Positions 1-5,995 of a DNA stretch of 6,990 nucleotides are shown here, piece by piece (position 1 is the stretch's first letter; every line of letters begins with the position of its first letter). The DNA comes from Verrucomicrobiota bacterium (GTDB taxonomy: Bacteria; Verrucomicrobiota; Verrucomicrobiia; Opitutales; Opitutaceae). The translations under genes were made by a program, and so were the position numbers. Below the pieces are notes generated by a model, which was not told the DNA's origin, did not search any database, and saw only the letters and a list, made by a program, of their open reading frames with translations. The DNA lies in assembly GCA_023430565.1 (NCBI GenBank), contig JAEZAD010000061.1, forward strand, positions 1 through 6,990, given 5' to 3'.

Positions 1-704
1 CGGAACCGGCCGCCCGCGGCCCGCGTTTCGGCCGCCGCGACGCCTTGATGGAAAACCCCGAGGTCCAGCGGCTCATGATGATTCAGCGCAAGGCCGGCCT
101 CGACGATCGCTACGCCGGTTTGTTCAAGGCCCTTAATCTTCGCCCCGAGCAACTCGAGCAGCTCAAGGAACTCCTCGTCGAACGCATGACCGTGCGCAAC
201 GACGTCATGGGCGCCGCGCGTTCCCAAGGCCTCAATCCGCGCACCGACCGCGACGCCATCGCCGCGCTCGTCACCAACGGTGAAGCCGAAGTCGACGCCG
301 CCGTCCGCGGCCTCATCGGCGATGCCGCGTATTCGCAATACCAGGACTACGAGCGCACCCAGCCGCTTCGCGCCACCGTCGATCGCCTCGAACAGCGCCT
401 GAGCTACTCCTCCACCCCCCTTTCAGCCGAACAATCCGCCGCCATGCTCTCGATCCTCGACCGCACCGGCGCCGCCGCCGCACCCACCATCGGCCGCGTC
501 GGCGCCGTTCCCGACGTCGCAATCGAGCAGGCCCGCGGCGTTCTCGCCGCTCCGCAACTCGAGGCGCTCCGCCAGCTTCAGGAAGAACAGCGCGCCCAGG
601 CCGAAATGAGCGCCGCTTTCCGTCGTCAGTTCGAAGCGCGCCGCGCCGCCCCGCCCCCAACCGGCGGTTCCACCGCCAACGCCGCGCCCAGCTCCCGGAA
701 CTGA
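1..704 (+). CDS. Hypothetical helical protein with LTxxQ-like motifs, 5' end missing
   Basis: The frame is open from the left edge (first full codon at 3) to a TGA at 702-704. TTG at 45 and ATG at 48 are possible starts, but neither has a Shine-Dalgarno sequence, and the upstream codons read as ordinary protein (EPAARGPRFGRRDA), so the gene probably begins outside the window. Counting from the TTG, 219 residues are visible. They are strongly charged and helical, with two LTxxQ-like stretches: LNLRPEQLEQL at 30-40 and LSAEQSAAML at 126-135. A third, weaker one is LAAPQLEALRQL at 167-178, and the tail is Pro/Ala/Gly/Ser-rich and looks disordered. LTxxQ-type motifs are known from the periplasmic Spy/CpxP chaperone family, so a secreted helical-hairpin protein is a guess; any signal peptide would lie outside. 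I do not recognise a specific function. A shared transcript with the aldolase 123 bp downstream is not shown. Confidence 0.75.
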   Translation, partial: EPAARGPRFGRRDALMENPEVQRLMMIQRKAGLDDRYAGLFKALNLRPEQLEQLKELLVERMTVRNDVMGAARSQGLNPRTDRDAIAALVTNGEAEVDAAVRGLIGDAAYSQYQDYERTQPLRATVDRLEQRLSYSSTPLSAEQSAAMLSILDRTGAAAAPTIGRVGAVPDVAIEQARGVLAAPQLEALRQLQEEQRAQAEMSAAFRRQFEARRAAPPPTGGSTANAAPSSRN

Positions 705-745
705 GTTTGCCCGCCGGTCGCTGGTGTGCGTATTTTGCGCCATCC

Positions 746-773
746 ATGACACGAGACGCGCAGAGAATACACT
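746..773 (+). promoter_or_regulatory. Possible sigma70-type promoter of the aldolase gene
   Basis: ATGACA at 746-751 matches the -35 consensus at 5 of 6 positions. TACACT at 768-773 matches the -10 consensus at 4 of 6. They are 16 bp apart. Transcription would start near 780, giving an untranslated leader of about 48 nt before the aldolase ATG. The site lies in the 123-bp gap after the first gene. Such matches also occur by chance, so this is a candidate only. Confidence 0.3.
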
Positions 774-827
774 TGTGGCTTCTCTGCCCCGCTGCCTCCC
801 TTTTCACTGCAGTCAAAACGCACGCTT

Positions 828-1778
828 ATGATCGTTACTACCGCGCAACTCTTTAAGCATGCTTACGGCAAATACGCCGTCGGCGCTTACAACATCAACA
901 ACGCCGAGCAGGCCATGGGCCTGTTCAAGGGTGCCATCGCATCGCAAGCGCCGTTCATCATCCAGATTTCGAAGGGTGCGCGCAAATACACCGACAAGAA
1001 AATGCTCGAGGCGATCATCCGCGCCGCGTCGGAGATTTTTCCGGATGCCATCTTCGCGGTGCACCTCGACCACGGCGATGAGGAGACCTGCTACGACTGC
1101 ATCAATTCGGGCTTCTACTCGTCCGTGATGATCGATGCCTCGCACGATCCGTTCGAAAAGAACGTCGAGATCACCAAGCGCGTCGTCGACGCCGCTCACG
1201 CCAAGGGCATCTCCGTCGAAGCCGAGCTCGGCATGCTCGGCGGCGTCGAGGAAGACATCAAGGTCGACGAAGGCCACGCCATGCTCACGAATCCCGACGA
1301 GGCCAAGGACTTCGTCGCGAAGACCGGCTGCGACTCCCTCGCCTGCGCGATCGGCACGTCCCACGGCGCCTTCAAATTCAAGGGCAAGCAGTCCCTCCAC
1401 TTCAACGTTCTCCAGCAGATCAAGGATCGCCTCCCCGGCTTCCCCCTCGTCATGCACGGCTCGTCCTCGGTGCCGCAGGACGAAGTCGCCCGCATCAACG
1501 CCGCTGGCGGCCAGATCGCCGGCTCGATGGGCGTCGACGTGAACGAATACCTCCCCGCCGCCAAGCTCGGCGTCACCAAGATCAACATCGACACCGACGG
1601 CCGCCTCGTCTGGACCCGCGTCCACCGCGAGTTCTTCCGCGACAAGCCCTCGGAGTTCGACTTCCGCCCACCGGGCAAGATCTTCATCGAGGAATACGCG
1701 AAGTTCATCGCCTCGCGCAACCAGCTCCTCGGCAGCGCCGGCCAGCTCGCCGACCTCCGCGCCAGCCTGAAGAAATAA
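828..1778 (+). CDS. fba: Class II fructose-1,6-bisphosphate aldolase
   Basis: This 316-residue cytoplasmic enzyme is expected to catalyse reversible cleavage of fructose 1,6-bisphosphate to dihydroxyacetone phosphate and glyceraldehyde 3-phosphate, using a divalent metal (usually zinc), in glycolysis and gluconeogenesis. Class II hallmarks are in order: N-terminal GAYNINN (19-25); HLDHGD (79-84) with catalytic Asp81 and metal ligand His82; VEAELG (130-135) with Glu133; GTSHG (176-180) with ligand His179; VMHGSS (208-213) with ligand His210; and KINIDTD (251-257) with Asn253 and the phosphate-binding loop. The C-terminal SEFDFRPPGK (275-284) corresponds to the FDPR-type tail of the shorter class II subgroup. 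Length is normal and no key residue is missing. ATG 828 fits the conserved N-terminus, but no clear Shine-Dalgarno sequence precedes it. It ends just before a strong terminator and appears monocistronic. A tagatose-bisphosphate aldolase would share these motifs, but the fructose enzyme is the likelier reading. Confidence 0.96.
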   Translation: MIVTTAQLFKHAYGKYAVGAYNINNAEQAMGLFKGAIASQAPFIIQISKGARKYTDKKMLEAIIRAASEIFPDAIFAVHLDHGDEETCYDCINSGFYSSVMIDASHDPFEKNVEITKRVVDAAHAKGISVEAELGMLGGVEEDIKVDEGHAMLTNPDEAKDFVAKTGCDSLACAIGTSHGAFKFKGKQSLHFNVLQQIKDRLPGFPLVMHGSSSVPQDEVARINAAGGQIAGSMGVDVNEYLPAAKLGVTKINIDTDGRLVWTRVHREFFRDKPSEFDFRPPGKIFIEEYAKFIASRNQLLGSAGQLADLRASLKK

Positions 1779-1808
1779 ACTCTCTGCACGCACGCGTGCT
1801 TTCCCTCC

Positions 1809-1841
1809 GCCGCCGAGCTCCAAGCTCGGCGGCCTTTTTTT
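1809..1841 (+). terminator. Intrinsic (Rho-independent) terminator of fba
   Basis: A perfect 11-bp stem pairs 1809-1819 (GCCGCCGAGCT) with 1823-1833 (AGCTCGGCGGC) around a 3-nt loop. One C follows, then seven Ts at 1835-1841. It sits 31 nt after the aldolase stop codon, where transcription of that gene should end. It is the clearest terminator in the window. Confidence 0.92.
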
Positions 1842-1867
1842 AGCGCGTCGCCCGTAGGTGACGCGCT
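1842..1867. repeat. Second hairpin directly after the fba terminator
   Basis: Arms 1842-1852 and 1857-1867 form an 11-bp stem with one G-U pair (AGCGCGTCGCC with GGTGACGCGCT) and a 4-nt CGTA loop. It begins at the base after the terminator T-run. It is followed by a smaller GCCGC/GCGGC dyad at 1886-1890 and 1903-1907 inside a sequence reading CGTAGCCGCGAGCCCCAGCG, which resembles dispersed intergenic repeats. No T-run follows, so a terminator role is not supported. A GTG at 1858 that opens the peptidase frame lies inside this hairpin and is unlikely to be a real start. Confidence 0.6.
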
Positions 1868-1941
1868 CGCCGCGCCACGCCCGTAGCCGCGAGCCCCAGC
1901 GAGCGGCCCTCCACCCTCCTGCACCATTGCGCTCCCTCCCT

Positions 1942-1945
1942 GGAG
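1942..1945 (+). promoter_or_regulatory. Ribosome binding site that decides the peptidase start
   Basis: GGAG ends 8 nt before TTG 1954. This is the only good Shine-Dalgarno match near any candidate start of this frame (GTG 1858, TTG 1927, TTG 1954, GTG 1969). The choice also places the signal peptide directly at the N-terminus. Confidence 0.55.
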
Positions 1946-1953
1946 CCGTCACC

Positions 1954-3078
1954 TTGCACCCGATTCGCGTGCCTCGCTTCCGCCTCATCGTCCTCGCTCT
2001 GGTCTGCGCCGCACTCCCGCTCCTCGCCACCGAGCCCCTGCGTCCCGGCGCCCGCCTCGACGCACTCACCGTCGGCACCGCCACCTACCGCGACGTCCAC
2101 CTCCGCTCGATCAACGCCCGCACCGTCATCTTCACGCACGCCGGCGGCATGGCATCGTTGAAACTCGCCGACCTTCCGCCCGACCTCCAATCCCGCCTCG
2201 GCTACGATCCCGCTTCGGCCGAAAGTTCGCCTCCCCCGAACCCGTCCGCCACCTCCGCCGTTCCCCGCCCGCGCCCTCTCACGCTTGCACGCGCGCCCGC
2301 CACGCCGTTCGAACAACTCCTCCAACACTTCGGCCAACCCGCCGAGCTCGCCCGCGAAATCGATCTTCGCCCCAAATATTTCGAGCTCGAGCTCCATGTG
2401 AAAAACCAGGGCCGCCGCCCGAGCTGCGCCGTCTTCGCCATCGTCAGCGCGCTCGAGTTTCAGCACGCGCAGCTCACCGGCTCCGCGCAGAAATTTTCCG
2501 AGGAGTATCTCATCTGGGCCACCCGCCAGACCACCGCGCGCGTTCCACTCCCGCTCGCCGACGAAAACGCCGACTATAACGACGCCGACGAAGGCTTCGC
2601 GCTCGAGGAGGTCGTGTCTGCTCTCCGCACCTTCGGCATCCCTCTGCAATCCGCGATGCCCAACACCATCGCGCGGGCCATGGACGCCATCCCCGCCCCT
2701 CCGCCCGATCTCGTCGCCGCCGCGAAGAACCAGCGCCGCGTCTTCATCCATGCGATCCCCGGCCGCGACAACGCCACCCGCATCAACAACCTCGTCCACG
2801 CTCTCAACGCCGGGCTCCCCGTCCCCGTCGGTCTCGCCTGGCCGAATTTTCGTTCCCTCCGCACCGGCTATCTCGGCGCTCAAACGCCGCTCCCCGGCGT
2901 CGGCCATGCCGTCACGCTCGTCGGCTACAAGTCTCCCACCGGAAAATTTGAAGACACAATTTTCGTTTTCAAAAACTCCTGGGGCGTCGCGTGGGGCCAG
3001 GGTGGATACGGTTGGGTCACCTTCGACTACCTTCGCCGCCACCTCGGCACCGCCGCGCTCCTCGAAGTCCAGCCCTAG
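1954..3078 (+). CDS. Secreted papain-family (C1) cysteine peptidase with N-terminal SHD1/SH3-like domain
   Basis: I chose the TTG at 1954 because GGAG (1942-1945) sits 8 nt upstream and a clean signal peptide follows at once: basic HPIRVPRFR, hydrophobic LIVLALVCAALPLL, likely cleavage near ATE at about residue 26. The frame stays open back to GTG 1858, but that start falls in a hairpin. The product is 374 residues. After the signal peptide comes a domain of about 50 residues (about 30-85) ending SLKLADLPPDLQSRLGYDP, like the SHD1-type domain of Verrucomicrobiota proteins. A Pro-rich linker (about 90-118) follows. The peptidase domain shows the papain oxyanion-hole Gln152 and nucleophile Cys158 in QGRRPSCAVFA (spacing 6, as in papain), His318 in GVGHAVTLVGY, and Asn341 in FKNSWGVAWGQGGYGWV. 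All catalytic residues are present, so it is probably active outside the cytoplasm; the substrate is unknown. No separate propeptide is obvious. A 6-bp hairpin (3078-3095) overlaps the stop. Confidence 0.88.
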   Translation: MHPIRVPRFRLIVLALVCAALPLLATEPLRPGARLDALTVGTATYRDVHLRSINARTVIFTHAGGMASLKLADLPPDLQSRLGYDPASAESSPPPNPSATSAVPRPRPLTLARAPATPFEQLLQHFGQPAELAREIDLRPKYFELELHVKNQGRRPSCAVFAIVSALEFQHAQLTGSAQKFSEEYLIWATRQTTARVPLPLADENADYNDADEGFALEEVVSALRTFGIPLQSAMPNTIARAMDAIPAPPPDLVAAAKNQRRVFIHAIPGRDNATRINNLVHALNAGLPVPVGLAWPNFRSLRTGYLGAQTPLPGVGHAVTLVGYKSPTGKFEDTIFVFKNSWGVAWGQGGYGWVTFDYLRRHLGTAALLEVQP

Positions 3079-3104
3079 CGCGGTGACAGCCGCGCAATAT
3101 GCTC

Positions 3105-3137
3105 TGTCATTCTGAGCGAAGCGAAGAATCCAGGTCG
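3105..3137. repeat. Short dispersed-type intergenic repeat (TCATTCTGAGCG ... GAAGAATCC)
   Basis: The segment runs from TGTCATTCTGAGCG through a GAAGC step to GAAGAATCCAGG. It carries a 5-bp inverted pair, ATTCT (3109-3113) with AGAAT (3125-3129). I recognise this wording from many unrelated bacterial genomes, where its reverse strand gives spurious peptides such as ILRFAQND; that is memory, not a search. Only one copy lies in this window, so the repeat call rests on recognition. Confidence 0.55.
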
Positions 3138-3143
3138 ACAAAC

Positions 3144-3168
3144 GCCGGCGTCCCCCTCCGGCACTTTT
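3144..3168 (+). terminator. Weak terminator-like hairpin after the peptidase gene
   Basis: GCCGG (3144-3148) pairs with CCGGC (3158-3162) around a 9-nt loop, and four Ts follow at 3165-3168. The stem is short and the T-run poor, so it may not terminate. It lies 65 nt after the peptidase stop codon. Confidence 0.3.
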
Positions 3169-3407
3169 GCTGCCCGAGAACGATTCATCTGCGATTCTGA
3201 CCGGCCAGTGTAATCCGGTTCGCGACCGTTGGCGTGATTCGCGGGACCTCTTCTGTCTGAGTCGGCTTGACGGAAAAATATCTCCTAAACCCGCGCCTCT
3301 TCTCACAACCGCACCGCGCTTTTCAGGCTCGGCAACCCATCTGTCACCACCTTATCTCCGTCCACTCGCGCGCGACCGTCCCCCATGTCGCGCCACCCCA
3401 AATCGCA

Positions 3408-4817
3408 ATGACCCAGGAAAAACTCCCGCTTCGCGAGAAACTGGCCTACGGCTGCGGCGACTTCGCCTCCTGCCTCTACTGGCGGACGTTCATGGCGTAT
3501 CTGCCATTCTTCTACACCGACATCTTCGGCATTTCTGCCGCCGCTCTCGGCACGATGCTCCTCGTCAGCCGCATCTGGGACGGCTTCAACGATCCCGTCA
3601 TCGGCATGCTCGCCGACCGCACTGAAACCCGCTGGGGCAAGTTCCGCCCTTACATCATCTACGGCTGCGTTCCCTTCGCGATCTTCGGAGTCCTCACGTT
3701 CACGACGCCCGATCTCGGCATGACCGGCAAACTCATCTGGGCCTACGTCGCTTACAATGGCCTCATGATGCTCTACACGTTGGTGAACATTCCCTACACC
3801 GCCATGCTGGGCGTGATGACCACCACCGCCGCCGAGCGCACCCAGCTCTCGTCGGTCAAATTCATCTTCGCCTTTTCCGCCGGCGTCGCCGTGTCCGCCA
3901 CCTTGCTCCCGCTCGTCGACACCCTCGGCGCCGGCAACCCGCAACGCGGCTGGCAGCTCGCCTTCGTCGTCTATGGCCTCGTCGCCGTCGGCCTTTTCCT
4001 CGTCACCGGCTTCGGCACCCGCGAGCGCATCAAGCCCGTCGTCAGCGAAAACACCTCCCCGGTGCGCGATCTTCGCTTCCTGCTCGCGAACAACGCCTGG
4101 ATTCTCCTCACCGCGACCACGCTCACCTGGATTCTGTTCGTCGGCCTCCGCAGCTCCGTCTCCGCGCACTATTTCAAATACTACATCTACAACGGCACAC
4201 CCGACGCGCCGCTCCCGTTCCTCGGCTCCACCTTCACACTCACCGGCTTGCTTTCCGCCTTCAACACCGTCGGCCAGGCTTCCTCCGTGGCCGGCGTGCT
4301 CATGACAAGCTTCCTCGCGAGCCGCTTCGCGAAACGCCCCTTGTTCTTCACTCTCTTCACCCTCGCGATCCTCTGCACCACCTCCTACTACTTCCTGCCC
4401 GCCGGCCAGCTCGGAGCGATCTTCGCCCTTGAAGTGTTGGGCAATCTCACCGGCGGTCCGCTGCCCGTTCTCCTCTGGGCCATGTATGCCGACACCGCCG
4501 ACTACGGTGAATGGAAAAACGGCCGGCGCACCACCGCCCTCGTCTTCTCCGCCTCGACCATGAGCCAGAAAATCGGCTGGGCGCTCGCCGCCTTCATCGC
4601 GCTCCAGCTCATGGACTTCTCCGGCTTCCAGGCCAACGTGGTGCCGACCGAGGAAGTGAAGCACAGCATCGTCAGCCTCATGAGCATCTTCCCCGCCGCG
4701 CTCGGCGTGCTCTCGCTCGTCATCTTCTACTTCTACCCGCTGTCCGACCAACGCGTCGCCGAGATGAACGAAGAGTTGAAAGCCCGTCGCGCCAAGTCCG
4801 ACGCCGCCCCCGCCTAA
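3408..4817 (+). CDS. GPH-family (MelB-like) sugar:cation symporter, MFS superfamily
   Basis: This inner-membrane protein probably imports a sugar, glycoside or uronide with H+ or Na+; the substrate cannot be read from the sequence. ATG 3408 gives 469 residues, usual for the family, and the MTQEKLPLREKLAYGCGDF opening is typical. I see twelve hydrophobic segments, starting near residues 24, 44, 82, 108, 152, 182, 231, 277, 312, 338, 377 and 421. The family signature DGFNDPVIGMLADRTETRWG with GKFRP spans about 58-81 and carries Asp58 and Asp62, which align with the MelB cation-site residues Asp55 and Asp59. The second signature, DYGEWKNGRRT, is at 365-375. The third MelB acidic position (Asp124) is Asn127 here, in LVNIPYTA. 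The start lacks a clear Shine-Dalgarno sequence. The C-terminal tail is hydrophilic. The gene stands alone with no adjoining glycosidase or sugar kinase to name a substrate, and it converges on menB. Confidence 0.92.
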   Translation: MTQEKLPLREKLAYGCGDFASCLYWRTFMAYLPFFYTDIFGISAAALGTMLLVSRIWDGFNDPVIGMLADRTETRWGKFRPYIIYGCVPFAIFGVLTFTTPDLGMTGKLIWAYVAYNGLMMLYTLVNIPYTAMLGVMTTTAAERTQLSSVKFIFAFSAGVAVSATLLPLVDTLGAGNPQRGWQLAFVVYGLVAVGLFLVTGFGTRERIKPVVSENTSPVRDLRFLLANNAWILLTATTLTWILFVGLRSSVSAHYFKYYIYNGTPDAPLPFLGSTFTLTGLLSAFNTVGQASSVAGVLMTSFLASRFAKRPLFFTLFTLAILCTTSYYFLPAGQLGAIFALEVLGNLTGGPLPVLLWAMYADTADYGEWKNGRRTTALVFSASTMSQKIGWALAAFIALQLMDFSGFQANVVPTEEVKHSIVSLMSIFPAALGVLSLVIFYFYPLSDQRVAEMNEELKARRAKSDAAPA

Positions 4818-4836
4818 GCCGGAACCACGCAATCCG

Positions 4837-4967
4837 AACCGCGAAGGCCGCAAAGGATCGCGAAGGAGAAAGGGCCTTTTCGAATCAGTGCGGACCTCTC
4901 ACCAGAAGTGGGTGGCACCGCGTGCCGGTTCTAATCGACTTCGCGTATCTTCGCGTCCTTCGCGGTT
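4837..4967. repeat. Long imperfect inverted repeat with an inner hairpin
   Basis: The left arm 4837-4865 begins AACCGCGAAGG. It pairs with the right arm 4939-4967, which ends CCTTCGCGGTT, at 24 of 29 positions, the first 11 without interruption. The 73-nt spacer contains the hairpin GGCAC (4914-4918), loop CGC, GTGCC (4922-4926). The arms are internally repetitive around GCGAAG. I recognise this CGCGAAGG wording as a common dispersed intergenic element in GC-rich genomes, but have not searched for it. Confidence 0.7.
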
Positions 4968-4994
4968 TCCCCTGAATGGCTCGGGGAAAGGTGG

Positions 4995-5016
4995 AGCCCG
5001 GCGTCCCCGCCCGGCT
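4995..5016. repeat. GC-rich hairpin near the menB 3' end
   Basis: AGCCCGGCG (4995-5003) and CGCCCGGCT (5008-5016) pair at 8 of 9 positions around a 4-nt TCCC loop. It lies 57 nt beyond the menB stop codon, on the menB-downstream side. No T-run follows in either direction, so it is listed as a repeat, not a terminator. Confidence 0.5.
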
Positions 5017-5072
5017 GGCTTGCCCAACTCCCATATGCCATCTCCCATCTCCGCGGCGCGATGCGCGGCCTG

Positions 5073-5906
5073 CTACGGCAACCACGGAAACTTCCGCACG
5101 TCCGGCTTCCGCTTCTCGCGCTGCGCCGAGTGAAACTCCTTCGCCTCCTCGCTCATGTAGTAAAGCAGCGTCGCGTTCCCCGCGAGTTCCTGAATCCCCG
5201 CCTGGCCATCGAGCTCCGCGTTGAATCCGCTCTTCAACAGCCGGATCGCGAGCGGACTCATCTGCAAAATCTCCTCCGCCCACTTTACGCCTTCCGCCTC
5301 GAGCTCCGCCACCGGCACGACTTTGTTCACCAGCCCCATCTCGAGCGCCTCCTGCGCGCCATACTGCCGGCACAAAAACCAGATCTCCCGCGCCTTCTTC
5401 TGCCCGACCACGCGCGCCAGATAACTCGACCCGAACCCGCCGTCGAAACTTCCCATCTTCGGCCCGACCTGCCCGAAAATCGCATTGTCCGCCGCGAGGC
5501 TCAGGTCGCACACCACGTGCAACACATGCCCGCCGCCGATCGCGTAGCCCGCCACCAGCGCGATCACCACCTTTGGCATCGACCGGATCAGTTTCTGCAG
5601 ATCCAGCACGTTCAACCGCGGCACGCCATCCTCGCCGATGTAGCCCGCGTGCCCGCGCACACTCTGATCTCCGCCCGCGCAGAACGCGTATTTTCCATCG
5701 GTATGCGGCCCCGCACCCGTCAGCAGCACCACACCGATCTTCGGGTCCTCGCGCGCGTCGCTGAACGCGTCATACATCTCCGAAACGGTCAGCGGCCGAA
5801 ACGCGTTCCGCTTCTCCGGCCGGTTGATCGTCACCTTCGCGATCCCCCCGGCCTTCTGATAAACGATATCCGTATACGTCTTCGCAATTTTCCAATCGGG
5901 CGTCAT
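5073..5906 (-). CDS. menB: 1,4-dihydroxy-2-naphthoyl-CoA synthase (MenB)
   Basis: MenB closes the second ring of the menaquinone nucleus, converting O-succinylbenzoyl-CoA to 1,4-dihydroxy-2-naphthoyl-CoA in the cytoplasm. The protein has 277 residues, normal for the family, and a crotonase fold. Visible hallmarks: INRPEKRNAF (27-36); YAFCAGGDQSVRG (73-85), the MenB-specific oxyanion-hole region; VAGYAIGGGH (118-127); and GQVGPKMGSFDGGFG (145-159) with Ser153 and Asp155. Gly148 stands where E. coli has Gly156, which marks the bicarbonate-dependent subtype. Tyr250 in LLYYMSEEAKE matches the conserved active-site tyrosine, and the C-terminus ends KFPWLP, a strong MenB signature. I start it at ATG 5906-5904; the frame runs open to 6077, but those 57 codons are Arg-rich and run into the divergent gene. 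No Shine-Dalgarno sequence is clear. No other men gene is adjacent. Confidence 0.97.
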   Translation of the reverse strand: MTPDWKIAKTYTDIVYQKAGGIAKVTINRPEKRNAFRPLTVSEMYDAFSDAREDPKIGVVLLTGAGPHTDGKYAFCAGGDQSVRGHAGYIGEDGVPRLNVLDLQKLIRSMPKVVIALVAGYAIGGGHVLHVVCDLSLAADNAIFGQVGPKMGSFDGGFGSSYLARVVGQKKAREIWFLCRQYGAQEALEMGLVNKVVPVAELEAEGVKWAEEILQMSPLAIRLLKSGFNAELDGQAGIQELAGNATLLYYMSEEAKEFHSAQREKRKPDVRKFPWLP

Positions 5907-5935
5907 GCGCGGAACTTGCGCCACACGCTGCCGCT

Positions 5936-5963
5936 TGTCGATGGGAGAGGCTCGGGATCGACA
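5936..5963. promoter_or_regulatory. 7-bp dyad in the divergent menB/trkH promoter region, possible operator
   Basis: TGTCGAT (5936-5942) and ATCGACA (5957-5963) are perfect reverse complements separated by 14 bp. Their centres are 21 bp apart, two turns of the DNA helix, as expected for a dimeric regulator binding one face. The site is central in the 89-bp gap between the divergent starts of menB (5906) and trkH (5996). No regulator gene is in view and no convincing -35/-10 pair was found on either strand. Confidence 0.35.
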
Positions 5964-5995
5964 CCGTTCGCGCCGCCGCTCAACTGCCCCGCTTC

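Larger units (their letters stand above)
3079..3407. other. Intergenic region between the peptidase and symporter genes
   Basis: This 329-bp stretch has no convincing gene. It contains a 6-bp hairpin overlapping the peptidase stop (GCGCGG 3078-3083 with CCGCGC 3090-3095), a short dispersed-type repeat (3105-3137), a weak terminator-like hairpin (3144-3168), and a small dyad ACCGG 3200-3204 with CCGGT 3215-3219. The symporter frame is open back to TTG 3267, but those 47 upstream codons do not resemble a transporter N-terminus. The 3' half must carry the symporter promoter, although I cannot point to a convincing -35/-10 pair. Confidence 0.6.
4818..5072. other. Convergent intergenic region made of nested inverted repeats
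   Basis: This 255-bp stretch separates the 3' ends of the symporter (+) and menB (-). No coding sequence is supported; frames crossing it read as low-complexity Arg/Glu/Gly peptides. Most of it is dyad sequence: a 29-nt long-range inverted repeat with a small hairpin in its spacer, a second GC-rich hairpin at 4995-5016, and a short CCGCG/CGCGG pair (5051-5055 and 5064-5068). None is followed by a T-run on either strand. A classical terminator is therefore not visible, although the structures could still mark transcript ends. Confidence 0.65.

Noticed and set aside
1858..1953. Upstream extension of the peptidase to GTG 1858
   Set aside because: That GTG lies inside a hairpin right after a terminator, has no ribosome binding site, and would bury the signal peptide 32 residues in.
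813..2084. A 423-codon minus-strand frame opposite the aldolase
   Set aside because: It mirrors a fully conserved aldolase gene and crosses its terminator. Its composition is the usual antisense type.
3267..3291. TTGACG as a -35 box for the symporter
   Set aside because: The only nearby -10-like words are at 6 or 13 bp spacing, which does not suit a sigma70 promoter.
1840..3306. A 488-codon minus-strand frame opposite the peptidase, containing STWILRFAQND
   Set aside because: The plus strand encodes a complete cysteine peptidase. The ILRFAQND peptide is a known-looking artefact of translating the intergenic repeat at 3105-3137.
3267..3407. Upstream extension of the symporter gene to TTG 3267
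   Set aside because: These 47 codons are not transporter-like, and the family N-terminus begins naturally at ATG 3408.
3303..4853. A 516-codon open frame on the minus strand opposite the symporter
   Set aside because: It is the antisense of a clear 12-helix transporter. Its translation is a low-complexity Glu/Gly/Ala/Arg/Val peptide, as expected from a GC-rich codon bias read backwards.
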